DNA of 64,000 bases from assembly GCA_036677145.1 (NCBI GenBank), contig JAKFFF010000101.1:237701-301700 (forward strand), given 5' to 3'. This DNA is from CADEED01 sp036677145. GTDB lineage: Bacteria; Pseudomonadota; Gammaproteobacteria; Steroidobacterales; Steroidobacteraceae. Under the pieces are notes generated by a model. The model was given only the letters and a program-made list of their open reading frames with translations. It was not told the DNA's origin and searched no databases. Both the position numbers and the translations under genes were made by a program. Positions 16,241-25,841 of this stretch are shown one piece after another (the first letter of the stretch is position 1; each line of letters begins with the position of its first letter).

Positions 16241-18259
16241 ATGGGCTACCTCGCTGCAATGAGCCTTCGCTTTCGGACAACTTTGGCATTTGCCATGGGC
16301 GCGATGTGGCTCGCGTCTGAGCACGCACGCGCGAATCCCGTGGACCAGCTCGCCGAACTCAAGCGGATGTCGGTCGACGAGCTGCTCAATGTCGAGATCA
16401 CCTCCGTATCCAGGCATGAAGAAGGTCTGCGCGATGCCGCCGCGGCCATCGCGGTGATCACGCGGGAAGATCTGCGGCGCAGCGGCGTCACGAACATGCC
16501 CGACGCGTTGCGGCTCGTGCCGGGCATCCATGTCGGTCGCCGCAATTCCAATTCCTGGGCGGTCAGCTCGCGCGGCTTCAGCTCCATCACGTCGGAGAAA
16601 CTGCTGGTGCTTTCCGACACGCGCAGCATCTACACGCCACTGTTCTCCGGAGTGCAGTGGGACGTCCAGGATTTCCTGCTCGAGGATGTCGAACGTGTGG
16701 AGGTCATCCGCGGGCCGGGTGCGACCCTGTGGGGATCGAATGCCGTCAACGGCGTCATCAACATCACGACCCGCAGCGCGCGCGACACACACGGTGCGTA
16801 TATCGAAGCCGGCGCGGGCACGCTGGAACGCTACTGGATGAACGCGCGATATGGCGGAGAAACCAGCGGCGGGGTGCATTACCGCGTCTTCGGCCGCTAC
16901 TTCGACCGCGAGGGAACCGTACACCCGAACCCCGCGGTGGATGATGCATGGAATCGGGGGCGCATCGGCTTCCGCACCGACTGGGATTCGGGCGCGCAAG
17001 ACTCGTGGACCGTGCAGGGCGATGCCTATGCCGGCAAGATCGGTCAGTTCGGACCGGCCGTCACGATCATCGGCCGTGATCCACCGCAGCCGCCGTACGA
17101 CGTGAATGTGAGCGGTGGCAACCTGCTCGCCCGCTGGCGTCATCGCACCGGCGAGGAATCGGACATCCAGGTGCGCGCGTATTACGACTACACGCGCCGC
17201 GACGATCCGAGCTTCCTGGACACACTGCACACCTTCGATATCGATCTGCAGCAGCGGCTCGCACCACTCGGACGGCACGAGGTTCTCTGGGGCGTTGCCG
17301 TACGGCAGACCTCGAATCGCAATCGCAGTGGCGGTATTTTCGCGGTCGACCCCGAGCGGTCCGATGACCTGCTCTACGGCGGCTTCATCCAGGACCGGAT
17401 CGCGTTCACCGATGAGCTGAAACTCACGCTCGGCACGAAACTCGAACACAACGATTTCTCGGGATTCGAAGTGCAGCCGAGCATGCGGCTCGCCTGGGCG
17501 CCCACCTATGAGCAGACCTTCTGGGCATCGATCTCGCGCGCGGTGCGCGTGCCGACGCGCCTGGAGCGCGACATTTCGATCGATCTGAGCGGCAATCCGG
17601 CGGAGAACCCGACCTTTCGGCTGCTCGGCAATGACGCGTTCGGCTCTGAAGAACTCATCGCGTACGAAGCCGGCTACCGCTGGCAACCGCTGGAGAATGT
17701 GTCGTTCGATCTGGCGCTCTTTCACAACGACTACGACGAAATTGCCTCACTCGAGCTCGGTGATCCGTTCGTCGACGTGGACGGCCGCACGGTCTATCCA
17801 GTCCTCAACCAGAACCTCACGAGTGGGCGCTCGGTTGGCGCGGAACTGCTGGCAGAGTGGGCCCCCTTCGATAACTGGCGCCTGTCGGCCAGCTACTCGC
17901 ACGTGGATCTCGATCTCGAATCCACGGGGCTGGATCTCAATCGCGGCGTGTGGCTCGACGGTTCGACGCCGCGCGAAATGGTCGGACTGCGTTCGCTGCT
18001 GAGTTTCGGGCCGTTCGAGCTGGACGCGCAGTTCCGCTACCTCTCTCGCATCGTCCGCATGCCCCAGGAAGTCTCGGGCGAAGGCATCGATGGCTACTCG
18101 GAACTCGACCTGCGATTCGGCTGGCTGGTTTCACCTCGCTGGCGGCTCTCACTCATGGGGCAAAACCTCTTGAATGACGAGCACTTCGAATTTGGAACCG
18201 CGGAATCGCGCGGCGCGCTCGAGCGTGCGGTCTATATCAAGGGCGAGTGGCGTCTCTAG
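16241..18259 (+). CDS. TonB-dependent receptor, short plug-type (YfiR-linked)
   Basis: A 672-residue outer-membrane receptor. After the signal peptide comes DQLAELKRMSVDELLNVEITSVSR, a lead-in common to receptors found next to YfiR genes. The plug carries VEVIRGPGATLWGSNAVNGVINI, and the barrel ends ALERAVYIKGEWRL. There is no STN domain, so it cannot signal through a FecR protein. It is followed with overlapping codons by a YfiR gene and then a sensor kinase, which suggests that ligand capture or outer-membrane state is relayed by those proteins. An ATG at 16259 is a possible alternative start. Ligand unknown. Confidence 0.9.
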   Translation: MGYLAAMSLRFRTTLAFAMGAMWLASEHARANPVDQLAELKRMSVDELLNVEITSVSRHEEGLRDAAAAIAVITREDLRRSGVTNMPDALRLVPGIHVGRRNSNSWAVSSRGFSSITSEKLLVLSDTRSIYTPLFSGVQWDVQDFLLEDVERVEVIRGPGATLWGSNAVNGVINITTRSARDTHGAYIEAGAGTLERYWMNARYGGETSGGVHYRVFGRYFDREGTVHPNPAVDDAWNRGRIGFRTDWDSGAQDSWTVQGDAYAGKIGQFGPAVTIIGRDPPQPPYDVNVSGGNLLARWRHRTGEESDIQVRAYYDYTRRDDPSFLDTLHTFDIDLQQRLAPLGRHEVLWGVAVRQTSNRNRSGGIFAVDPERSDDLLYGGFIQDRIAFTDELKLTLGTKLEHNDFSGFEVQPSMRLAWAPTYEQTFWASISRAVRVPTRLERDISIDLSGNPAENPTFRLLGNDAFGSEELIAYEAGYRWQPLENVSFDLALFHNDYDEIASLELGDPFVDVDGRTVYPVLNQNLTSGRSVGAELLAEWAPFDNWRLSASYSHVDLDLESTGLDLNRGVWLDGSTPREMVGLRSLLSFGPFELDAQFRYLSRIVRMPQEVSGEGIDGYSELDLRFGWLVSPRWRLSLMGQNLLNDEHFEFGTAESRGALERAVYIKGEWRL

Positions 18260-18813
18260 TGAACATCGGCAAGACACTGCTGCGCGCGGCCGCGACGGCA
18301 TTCCTGCTGCTGCACGTTTCGTGGGGCGCGAGCACCGCGGCGCCGGGCGAATACCAGGTCAAGGCGGTGTTCCTGTTCAATTTCGGCCAGTTCGTCGAGT
18401 GGCCATCCCACGCATTCCAGAACTCCGGCGCGCCGTTCGTGATCGGTGTAGTGGGTGATGACCCGTTCGGAAAGAATCTCGACGATGTCGTGCGCGGTGA
18501 ATCGCTTGGCGCGCACCCGCTCGTCGTCAAGCGCTTCAAGAAGGCTGAGGACATCACGGCCTGCAACATCCTGTTCATCGGCCGCAATGAAGCCGACCGG
18601 CTGACAGAGGCGCTGGCCGCAGTACGCGGACGCAGCGTGCTCACCGTCACCGATATCGACGGCGCGGAACGCGAAGGCGCGATCATCGTGTTGTTCAACG
18701 AGAACAATCGCATCCGCATGCGCATCAACCTCGCCGCGGCGCGCGCCAACCAGCTCGTGATCAGCTCGAAACTGTTGCGGCCCGCCGAAGTCATCGGAGC
18801 CGAAGGGAACTGA
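18259..18813 (+). CDS. YfiR-family periplasmic protein (DUF4154)
   Basis: About 184 residues with a signal peptide (LLRAAATAFLLLHVSWGAS). EYQVKAVFLFNFGQFVEWP is the characteristic YfiR opening, followed by IGVVGDDPFGKNLD, NILFIGRNEADRL and NNRIRMRINLAAARANQLVISSKLL. In Pseudomonas YfiR is the periplasmic repressor that binds the CHASE8 sensor of the cyclase YfiN. Here the next gene is a histidine kinase that carries a similar sensor. The GTG at 18259 overlaps the receptor stop; a GTG at 18247 is the alternative. Confidence 0.88.
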   Translation: MNIGKTLLRAAATAFLLLHVSWGASTAAPGEYQVKAVFLFNFGQFVEWPSHAFQNSGAPFVIGVVGDDPFGKNLDDVVRGESLGAHPLVVKRFKKAEDITACNILFIGRNEADRLTEALAAVRGRSVLTVTDIDGAEREGAIIVLFNENNRIRMRINLAAARANQLVISSKLLRPAEVIGAEGN

Positions 18814-18814
18814 T

Positions 18815-21211
18815 GTGACGGCGCCACCCGTCCCGATCCGCCGGAAGCTGAGCGCGATCACACTGACGACGTGCGGCATCGCGTTGCTGATCACGACGCT
18901 GCTGTTCCTGCTGGGCGAGGTGCTGGTATCGCGCCAGTCGAGCCTGCAGCAGCTGCGGATCCTGAGCGAGGCAATTGCGTCCAACAGCACCGCGGCACTG
19001 GCATTCGAGAATCCCGACGACGCGCGCGCCGTGTTGTCGGCGCTGCGCTCCGATCCGCACATCGTCGCAGCCGCCCTCTACAAGGAAAGCGGCGCATTGT
19101 TCGCGACCTATCCACAGCAGGTGCCCGCGGGTGTGTTGTCCGCGAAGCCGGGCGCTCCCGGTCATCGCTTCGAGCAGTCGCACCTCGTGGTCGTTTCCGC
19201 GGTGCGCGAAGGCGAACGAACGCTGGGAACGTTGATGGTGCGCGCCGACATGATCGCGATTTACGAGCGGGTCGGCGTTTATGCGCTGATCGCGACGTTC
19301 GTGATCGCGCTGGCCTTGCTCGCGGCCTGGGCGATATCCCGCCGTCTGCAGCGCCAGCTTTCCGAACCCATCCTCGCGCTCGCCGCCACCGCCGAGGTCG
19401 TCTCGACTCGGCACGATTACAGCGTGCGCGCGGTGAGCCCAGGCATCAATGAGCTGGATACGCTCACCGGCGCGTTCAACCACATGCTCACGCAAACCGA
19501 GCAATACGAGCGGCGCCTCAGCACGCAGGTGAGCCGGCTCGCGCTGCTGCAGGAGATCACGCACAGCATCGGATCGCGCCACGATCTGACCAGCATCTTC
19601 CAGGTGGTGCTCGGCAGCCTGGAGCAGCACCTCCCTATCCACTTCGGCTGCGTGTGCCTGCATGATCCGGCGAGCGAGACGATCACCGTGGAGGCCATCG
19701 GCACTCTGAGTGGCGAGCACGCCGCGGAGACCGGACTCACACCGAAAGCATCCTTGCCCGTCGGGCAGAACGGCCTGTATCGCGCGCTGCAGGGCATGTT
19801 GATCCACGAGCCCGATGCCGAAAAAACTACATCACCGTTCACGCAGCAATTCGCGCGCGCCGGATTCAATTCGGTGGTGCTCGCGCCGCTGGCGGTCGAA
19901 TCGAGTGTGTTCGGCGTGATCGTCGCGGCGCGGCGCGGCGCGCACTCGTTCTCGAGCACGGATTGCGAATTCCTCAAACAACTCAGCGAACACGTCGCGC
20001 TGGCCTCACACCAGGCGCAGCTGTACCTCGCGCTGCAACGCGCCTACGACGATCTGCGGCAGAGCCAGCAGTCCGTATTGCAGAACGAACGCCTGCGCGC
20101 GCTCGGCCAGATGGCGAGCGGCATCGCGCACGACATCAACAACGCGATCTCGCCGGTTTCGCTGTACACCGAGCTGCTCCTGCAGCAGGAAGCGCAGATC
20201 AGTCCGGAAGGACGCGGGCGGCTTGCGACGATGCAACGCGCGATCGAAGACGTCGCGGGAACGATCGAACGCATGCGCGAGTTCTACCGGCCGCGCGAAT
20301 CGGCCGTCTCGTTCCATCGTATGGACGTCAATGTCGCGGTCAACCAGGTGCTCGATCTGACCCAGCCACGCTGGCGCGCGTTGCCCCAGGAGCGCGGCAT
20401 CGTGATCGATCTCATCCGGGATTTCTCCCACTCCAAGGTCGAGATCTTCGGCGACGAGGTCGAGTTTCGCGACGCGCTGACGAATCTCGTGTTCAACGCG
20501 GTCGACGCCATGCCCGAGGGTGGGGCGCTCACGATCTCCACGCGTGTTCGCGGCGGGGCGGCGGATACGAAGAGCGTCATCATCGAAGTCTCCGACACCG
20601 GCATCGGGATGGACGAGGAAACCCGCCGGCGCTGCGTCGAGCCGTTCTTCACCACGAAAGGCGAGCGCGGCACCGGTCTCGGTCTGGCGTCGGTGTACGG
20701 AATGCTCCAGCGTCACGACGCCGAGTTCGAGATCGACAGCTCCGCGGGCCAGGGCACGACGGTGCGCATGATTTTCCCGGGCTTCGTGGAACGTGGCGCG
20801 GGCGGACCGCCCGCCGTGCCGACGCTGACCATTCGCCGCCACCTCAAGATTCTCGTGGTCGATGACGATCCGGTATTGAGCCGCTCATTGAACGACGCGC
20901 TTACTACCGACAGTCACCAGGTCCAGCTGGCCCCGGGTGGCCAGGCAGGCATCGAAGCCTTCACCGCCGCGCATCGGTCCAGCCGCGGCTTCGACCTGGT
21001 CATCACGGATCTCGGGATGCCGCGCGTCGATGGCCGCAAGGTCGCCGACGCGATCAAGGCACTGTCGCCGAATACCCCCGTGATCCTGCTCACCGGTTGG
21101 GGACAACGGCTGATCGATGAAGGCGAAATACCGCCCAACATCAATCTGATCCTGAGCAAGCCGCCGCGGCTGGCGTTATTGCGCGCGAGCATCGCCCAGC
21201 TCGTTCCGTAG
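18815..21211 (+). CDS. Hybrid histidine kinase: CHASE8-like sensor, HAMP, GAF, kinase, receiver
   Basis: A 798-residue membrane sensor. TM1 (about 14-36) and TM2 (about 152-174) enclose a periplasmic domain whose IASNSTAALAFENPDDARAV and AALYKESGALFATYP fit the CHASE8 domain of YfiN. A HAMP linker (about 175-228) and a GAF-type domain (about 235-400) follow. The dimerisation helix has the phospho-acceptor His439 in GIAHDINN; the ATPase domain shows NLVFNAVDAMPEGG, DTGIGMDEE and GTGLGLASV. A C-terminal receiver carries VVDDDP, phospho-acceptor Asp732 in ITDLGMP, and SKPP. It has no DNA-binding output, so phosphate must pass to a separate protein. It begins one base after the YfiR stop. Confidence 0.9.
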   Translation: MTAPPVPIRRKLSAITLTTCGIALLITTLLFLLGEVLVSRQSSLQQLRILSEAIASNSTAALAFENPDDARAVLSALRSDPHIVAAALYKESGALFATYPQQVPAGVLSAKPGAPGHRFEQSHLVVVSAVREGERTLGTLMVRADMIAIYERVGVYALIATFVIALALLAAWAISRRLQRQLSEPILALAATAEVVSTRHDYSVRAVSPGINELDTLTGAFNHMLTQTEQYERRLSTQVSRLALLQEITHSIGSRHDLTSIFQVVLGSLEQHLPIHFGCVCLHDPASETITVEAIGTLSGEHAAETGLTPKASLPVGQNGLYRALQGMLIHEPDAEKTTSPFTQQFARAGFNSVVLAPLAVESSVFGVIVAARRGAHSFSSTDCEFLKQLSEHVALASHQAQLYLALQRAYDDLRQSQQSVLQNERLRALGQMASGIAHDINNAISPVSLYTELLLQQEAQISPEGRGRLATMQRAIEDVAGTIERMREFYRPRESAVSFHRMDVNVAVNQVLDLTQPRWRALPQERGIVIDLIRDFSHSKVEIFGDEVEFRDALTNLVFNAVDAMPEGGALTISTRVRGGAADTKSVIIEVSDTGIGMDEETRRRCVEPFFTTKGERGTGLGLASVYGMLQRHDAEFEIDSSAGQGTTVRMIFPGFVERGAGGPPAVPTLTIRRHLKILVVDDDPVLSRSLNDALTTDSHQVQLAPGGQAGIEAFTAAHRSSRGFDLVITDLGMPRVDGRKVADAIKALSPNTPVILLTGWGQRLIDEGEIPPNINLILSKPPRLALLRASIAQLVP

Positions 21212-21281
21212 CCTCTCCGTCTTATATTCCGCCGGCGACCGTCGGCCGACACTCGTCCGCCTCACAAGCCGGAGGCGCGCC

Positions 21282-22343
21282 ATGTTCAGGACGAACAGGT
21301 TGAGGACGACCGAGTCGTGGGTCCGGCTCATCTCCTGGGTGGCGGCGCTGTGCCTCACGGCACCGGCCTTCGCGCGCGAGAAAGTCGATGTCGTGCACCT
21401 GAAGAACGGCGACAGGATCACCGGCGAAATCATCGGCCTCGAATTCGGCGAGCTGCGGATGAGCACCGATTCGATGTCGAAGGTTGCGATCGAATGGCTG
21501 GACGTCGTACGCGTCGAGAGTCCGCAGAATTTCGTGGTGGAGGACGACGTGGGCGGGCGCTTTCATGGGACGCTCGGCGAGAGCCGCGTGCCGCGCACGC
21601 TGAAGGTTCAGTCCGTGATGGGTGGGCAGCCGCTCGAGTTGCCGCGCGTGACGCGGATCGCCGCGGCCGAGCGAACCCCGCTGACGCGGCTCGAGGGTTC
21701 CTTCTCGGTCGGCTTCGACTATGCCAAGGCCAGCGAAATCACGACGCTCGGGGGCTCGGCCAACCTCTCGTACCGCGCGCCCAACTTCGGATGGGGCCTC
21801 GATCTAGACACGAACTCGACTAAAGATCCCACGCAGGGAACACTGGATCGCAGCAATGCGGGCTTTCACTACCAGTGGTATCGGCCGAACCGGCGCTTCT
21901 GGTCGGGCATCGCGTCGCTCGAGCGAAACGAGGAAACCGGCATCGAAGCACGCGTGATCCTCGGTGGCGGTCTCGGGCGGTACTTCTACCAGAGCGCGCG
22001 CACGGAATTCTCCGGCGTCGCCGGACTCGTAACCGTGGACGAATGGGCCACGGGTATCGAGGACAGCCGGACCAGCCTGGAAGCTCTGGTCGGCGCGACC
22101 TGGCGGATCTTCAAGTTCAACACACCGAAAATTTCTTTGAACTCGGCCCTGCTTCTGTATCACAGCCTGACCGAGTCCAGCCGCAACCGCTCGAAGCTGA
22201 ATTTTTCCCTGCGCCAGGAATTGATTTCCGATCTGTTCATCGACGTGTCGCTGTATCACAGCTACGACACCGATCCGCCGGACGTGACGGCCGAGAAGGA
22301 CGACTACGGCGTGACGACTTCGCTGGGGTATTCGTTCAACTAG
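21282..22343 (+). CDS. DUF481-family outer-membrane protein
   Basis: A 353-residue exported protein; the signal peptide ends at TAPAFA. VVHLKNGDRITGEIIGLEFGELRM near residue 40 is the usual periplasmic lead-in of DUF481 proteins, and the C-terminal 220 residues are amphipathic strands (GRYFYQSARTEFSGVAG, SLGYSFN as final strand), predicting a small beta-barrel. A clear GGAGG lies about ten bases before the ATG. It follows the sensor kinase by 70 bases on the same strand and could be part of its operon or target. The stop overlaps the stop of the convergent amidase gene. Function unknown; often acid- or salt-induced in other bacteria. Confidence 0.82.
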   Translation: MFRTNRLRTTESWVRLISWVAALCLTAPAFAREKVDVVHLKNGDRITGEIIGLEFGELRMSTDSMSKVAIEWLDVVRVESPQNFVVEDDVGGRFHGTLGESRVPRTLKVQSVMGGQPLELPRVTRIAAAERTPLTRLEGSFSVGFDYAKASEITTLGGSANLSYRAPNFGWGLDLDTNSTKDPTQGTLDRSNAGFHYQWYRPNRRFWSGIASLERNEETGIEARVILGGGLGRYFYQSARTEFSGVAGLVTVDEWATGIEDSRTSLEALVGATWRIFKFNTPKISLNSALLLYHSLTESSRNRSKLNFSLRQELISDLFIDVSLYHSYDTDPPDVTAEKDDYGVTTSLGYSFN

Positions 22344-23851
22344 CGCGCCTGCTCGAACGCGTAGCCGATCCTGAGCAGGGTCTTTTCCGACCACGCGGGA
22401 CCCATGAAGGAAAGACCCACCGGCAATCCCGAAACGTCGCCCATCGGCACCGTGAGGTGCGGATAGCCGATGACGGCCGAGAGCATCGTCGAGGATGCGA
22501 TCGACGGGTCGCCGTTCACGAGGTCGATGGACCAGGCCGGTCCGTAAGTCGGTGAAACCAGCGCGACGACCCGGTTGTCGGCGAGTAGTTTGTCCAGGCC
22601 TTCCTTGCCGGCGATGAGACGCGCGCGTTGCAGCGCGTTCACGTACTTCGGATCGTCGAGGCCGCCGGTGGCCTCGGCCTGTTCGAACAGGTCCTGGCCA
22701 AAGTAGATAGTCTCGCGCGGCTCGCCGCGATTGAACGCGATGACGTCCGCGAGCGTGCGTGTCTTTACCGCGGCGGGCGCCGTTGCAAGATACGCGTTCA
22801 GATCGACCTTGAGCTCCGTGAGCAGCAGCGTGAGTTCATGCGCGCCGATGTCCTGGAAGTCGAACTCCGGAATCTCCACGAGTTCGGCGCCCTGGGCTTT
22901 CAGGATCTCCAGCGCCGCGTTGAAGGCGCTCTCGGTCTGCGGCGAAAAGCCCTTGATGAAGCGCGCGACACCGAGGCGCGTGCCTTTCAGCGCGTCCGGC
23001 GCCAGCGCCGCGCGATAGTCTTCGACCGGCCGCTTCGGATCCGCGAGCGCCGCGAGCAGCAGTGCGTTGTCGGCGACGGTCGCCGTCATGGGGCCCGCCG
23101 TGTCCTGGGTGTGGCTGATCGGCACGATGCCTTCGCCCGAGATGAGGCCGACCGTCGGCTTGAGTCCGACCAATCCGTTGACGGAGGACGGGCAGGTCAC
23201 CGACCCATTCGTCTCCGTGCCAATGGCCGCGGGGGCAAGCCGCGCGGCGACCGACGTGCCGGAACCCGAACTCGATCCGCAGGCGGTGCGGCGCGGGTCG
23301 CGCGGATTGACCGCAAGCCCGCCCACGGCGCTCCAGCCGCTCGACGACCAGTTCGAACGGATGTTGGCCCACTCGGAGAGATTCGCCTTCGCGATCACGA
23401 CGACTCCGGCCGCAACGAGGCGATCTACCAGCGGCGCATTCCGTTCGCGCAGGTTGTCGACGAGCGCCAGCGAGCCGGCCGTGGTCACCGTGCCGGCCAT
23501 ATCGATGTTGTCCTTGATGACGATGGGCACACCGTGCAGCGGGCCGCGTAATTTGCCGGCCGCACGTTCGGCATCGAGGCGTTTCGCGTCTTCCAGCGCG
23601 GACGGGTTCAGCGAAATGATCGCGTGCAACTTGCCGTCGCAGTTGCCGATGCGCTGCTGGTAGGCGCGCACGAGGGCCACCGAAGTGATGCGTCTGGCGC
23701 CAAGCGCTGCCGAGAGGTCTTCGAGTGTTGCGGTCGTGAGATCGACCGGCCCGGTTTTGGCGGGTTTGTCGCAGGCCAGCGTGGTGGATGAAAACGCCAG
23801 GGCCGCGGCGGCGATCCAGGGCGCGAGCATGTGTGAGCGGGACGCGGGCAT
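22340..23851 (-). CDS. Exported amidase-signature hydrolase
   Basis: A 503-residue amidase-signature enzyme with a signal peptide. Catalytic Lys113 is in VIKDNID, the cis-Ser lies in ACGSSSGSGTS and the nucleophile Ser217 in TETNGSVTC. It hydrolyses amide bonds; substrate unknown, and the exported location suggests peptide amides or other external amides. I take the ATG at 23851, with AAGAGG eight bases upstream, over one 36 bases further up. It is transcribed convergently to the DUF481 gene and the two stop codons overlap. The upstream EF-hand gene is separated from it by a terminator. Confidence 0.87.
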   Translation of the reverse strand: MPASRSHMLAPWIAAAALAFSSTTLACDKPAKTGPVDLTTATLEDLSAALGARRITSVALVRAYQQRIGNCDGKLHAIISLNPSALEDAKRLDAERAAGKLRGPLHGVPIVIKDNIDMAGTVTTAGSLALVDNLRERNAPLVDRLVAAGVVVIAKANLSEWANIRSNWSSSGWSAVGGLAVNPRDPRRTACGSSSGSGTSVAARLAPAAIGTETNGSVTCPSSVNGLVGLKPTVGLISGEGIVPISHTQDTAGPMTATVADNALLLAALADPKRPVEDYRAALAPDALKGTRLGVARFIKGFSPQTESAFNAALEILKAQGAELVEIPEFDFQDIGAHELTLLLTELKVDLNAYLATAPAAVKTRTLADVIAFNRGEPRETIYFGQDLFEQAEATGGLDDPKYVNALQRARLIAGKEGLDKLLADNRVVALVSPTYGPAWSIDLVNGDPSIASSTMLSAVIGYPHLTVPMGDVSGLPVGLSFMGPAWSEKTLLRIGYAFEQAR

Positions 23852-23920
23852 TGGATTGCCTCTTGGGTTGTCGTCGATCATTGTCACCGGAATCGTCGGA
23901 TCTGCAAATCACGCGCGATA

Positions 23921-23956
23921 AAAAGCCCGCGCAGCGGGGGCCTGCGCGGGCTCTTT
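23921..23956 (-). terminator. Rho-independent terminator after the EF-hand gene
   Basis: Perfect 11-bp GC-rich stem (arms 23924-23934 and 23942-23952) with a 7-base loop; read on the minus strand it ends in TTTTT. It lies 11 bases past the EF-hand stop. Confidence 0.88.
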
Positions 23957-23966
23957 GAGTCAACGA

Positions 23967-24278
23967 CTATTCGCGCGGCGGTTCGGCACCGCTGGCCGGA
24001 TTGCCCGAGTTCGTGGTCGGATCGTTGGTCATGCCGCGATGCATGTATTCGCTGCTGTCGAGGTACCCGTCAGCATTCTTGTCCGCCGACGAGAACACGA
24101 TCTTCGAGTCACTGGCCGCTTCGGTGCGCGAGATGCGCCCGTCGCGGTTCGTATCGAGCGTGTTGAATTGCTCGCTCGCACCCATCGCGGTCTGGCTCTT
24201 GTCTTTGTCGCCGGCGACGGCCGCCAGCGGTATCAGCGCGACGACGGCGGCCGCGATCAATGATTTGGAAGTTTTCAT
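23967..24278 (-). CDS. Small exported EF-hand calcium-binding protein
   Basis: A 103-residue protein with a signal peptide ending LAAVAG and two 12-residue EF-hand loops: Asp42-Glu53 (DTNRDGRISRTE) and Asp66-Glu77 (DKNADGYLDSSE). Both keep the acidic residues at positions 1, 5 and 12, so calcium binding is likely. The tail is Pro/Asn-rich and low in complexity. AGGAGA lies six bases before the ATG. It is a single-gene unit with its own terminator. Role unknown; possibly a periplasmic calcium sensor or buffer. Confidence 0.85.
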   Translation of the reverse strand: MKTSKSLIAAAVVALIPLAAVAGDKDKSQTAMGASEQFNTLDTNRDGRISRTEAASDSKIVFSSADKNADGYLDSSEYMHRGMTNDPTTNSGNPASGAEPPRE

Positions 24279-24593
24279 GAATTCTCCTGAACATTGCCTG
24301 GAAGGACGATGACCAGTACACGCGACTCTGTTTGCGCGTTCGTCATCGAGTGCACATTGGATGCACGCGTCCGTGCATCGTTCGCGGCGGTTCCGGCACC
24401 GCATTGCCGCTGATTCGCGACATCGGCCAGCCGGGCGACGGTGATCGGCGACAGCGGGCCCTTACCTAACTACAACCATTCAAGCGGGAGCCCGCAGGTA
24501 CGATAACGGCCTCGCGACGCGAGCTGTCGGACAATGCCGCGCGTATGCGAGTCGTGCTACGGGCCCTCAGCCGTCGAGCGTGCGGGCGTGTGC
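24279..24593. promoter_or_regulatory. Spacer upstream of the EF-hand gene, with a GATGCACG inverted repeat
   Basis: About 315 bases with no convincing gene. At 24360-24379 there is a perfect 8-bp inverted repeat GATGCACG-CGTC-CGTGCATC, about 80-100 bases before the EF-hand start, a good place for an operator. Nothing else stands out. Confidence 0.4.
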
Positions 24594-25841
24594 TCAGGCC
24601 GCGGAAAGCCCGCGCAATGCATCGACGATTTCATTCGCGGCGCGAACCCCGCTGTCATGAGCGCCGTGCGCGGTCGAGAAATCCTCCGGGCTGGTCGCCT
24701 CGCCGGCGAAGAACACGCGCGCGTCGAAAGGTTGCGCCAATGTCTTGCGCGCATTCGCCTGGCCCGGAATCGCGTAGCTGTACGCGCCGCCGACACGGAT
24801 CGAGCGGTTCCAGCTCGAGGCGAACAGAGGACGCAGCGCGCGGCGCGCCTGCGACCCGAACAGTGCGCTCAGCTGATCCAGCGCATACGCGAAGCCCGCG
24901 GCGGCGCCGTTTTCCTCCACGACGCGCGCACCTTCGCCGCCGAAGAACGCCTCGACGACGGGCCGGCCCATGGGGCGCAGGTAATAGGCGCCGGTCGTAA
25001 GCTCGTGCGGATTGCCGATGACCTGGGTTTCCGTTTCGAAAGGCGCATCGCCCACGATCTCGAGGAAGAATTTTTCGTTGAGACCGAGAGGCAGCGCGCT
25101 TGCGGCTTCGCGCCAGGCCGCGAGAGCTGCAGGTAGTTTGATCGTCTCGCCGGCCAGCACGGTGCTGGAGACCGTGAGCAACACGGCGCGCGCGCGGATG
25201 GCGCCGGCGGGCGTAGAGACCCGCGCTCCGCGCTCATCCAGCTCGATGGACTCCACCGGCGTTGCGAGCCTGAGTGCAACGCCCGCGGGAAAGCTGCGCG
25301 TGATCAGCGCGCCATAACCGATCGGCACCCGCCAGTTCGTCTCCGTCGAGGCCTGGTCGTATAACGCAAAGTCAGCCGCCGACATGCTCTCCGGTGCGGC
25401 GCCGCTGATGAAGCCGACGATCGAGCGGATGTATGTATTCCATTTCGAAGCCGGATCGAGGGCGTCCGACGCGCGATCACCAAGGGGCGGCGATACGGCG
25501 AGGCGCCGGCCCCAGTCGGACAAAGCCGTCCGAGCTTCCAGTTGTTCCGCTTCCGAAAAGCCAAGGCCGCGGTACTGAACGCCCCACGCGGCGGGCGACT
25601 GGTCGATGCGAACTCCTGCCGCTTCGGCGATGCGAGCCCAGGCGTTGTGCTCGGCCGAATGCAGCCAGCCGCAACCCATGTCCAGATCCATCCCGCCGAT
25701 CTCGTGGGTCCAGGCGCGACCGCCGAGCCTGACGTCCGCCTCCAGCAACAAGGTCGAGAGACTGGTTTGCGCCAGGCGCCGCGCCGCGCCGACTCCCGCC
25801 GCTCCACCCCCGACGATCACGACGTCGACGTTGCTGCTCAA
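24594..25841 (-). CDS. FAD-dependent amine-oxidase-like oxidoreductase
   Basis: About 415 residues. VDVVIVGGGAAGVGAARRL at the N-terminus is the FAD-binding Rossmann motif, and LLEADVRLGGRAWTH is the GG-doublet motif of flavin amine oxidases. The C-terminal FAEATSPE-like segment reads VFFAGEATSPEDFSTAHGA, which binds the flavin. Substrate not identifiable. The start is a TTG at 25841 overlapping the SDR stop (TTGA); no ATG or GTG lies at the right distance before the FAD motif, and the longer frame is antisense-like to the SDR gene. It should be co-expressed with the SDR. Confidence 0.86.
   Translation of the reverse strand: MSSNVDVVIVGGGAAGVGAARRLAQTSLSTLLLEADVRLGGRAWTHEIGGMDLDMGCGWLHSAEHNAWARIAEAAGVRIDQSPAAWGVQYRGLGFSEAEQLEARTALSDWGRRLAVSPPLGDRASDALDPASKWNTYIRSIVGFISGAAPESMSAADFALYDQASTETNWRVPIGYGALITRSFPAGVALRLATPVESIELDERGARVSTPAGAIRARAVLLTVSSTVLAGETIKLPAALAAWREAASALPLGLNEKFFLEIVGDAPFETETQVIGNPHELTTGAYYLRPMGRPVVEAFFGGEGARVVEENGAAAGFAYALDQLSALFGSQARRALRPLFASSWNRSIRVGGAYSYAIPGQANARKTLAQPFDARVFFAGEATSPEDFSTAHGAHDSGVRAANEIVDALRGLSAA

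Noticed and set aside
16106..17725. A 539-codon frame opposite the TonB receptor
   Set aside because: Antisense shadow of a clear receptor gene; no motif.
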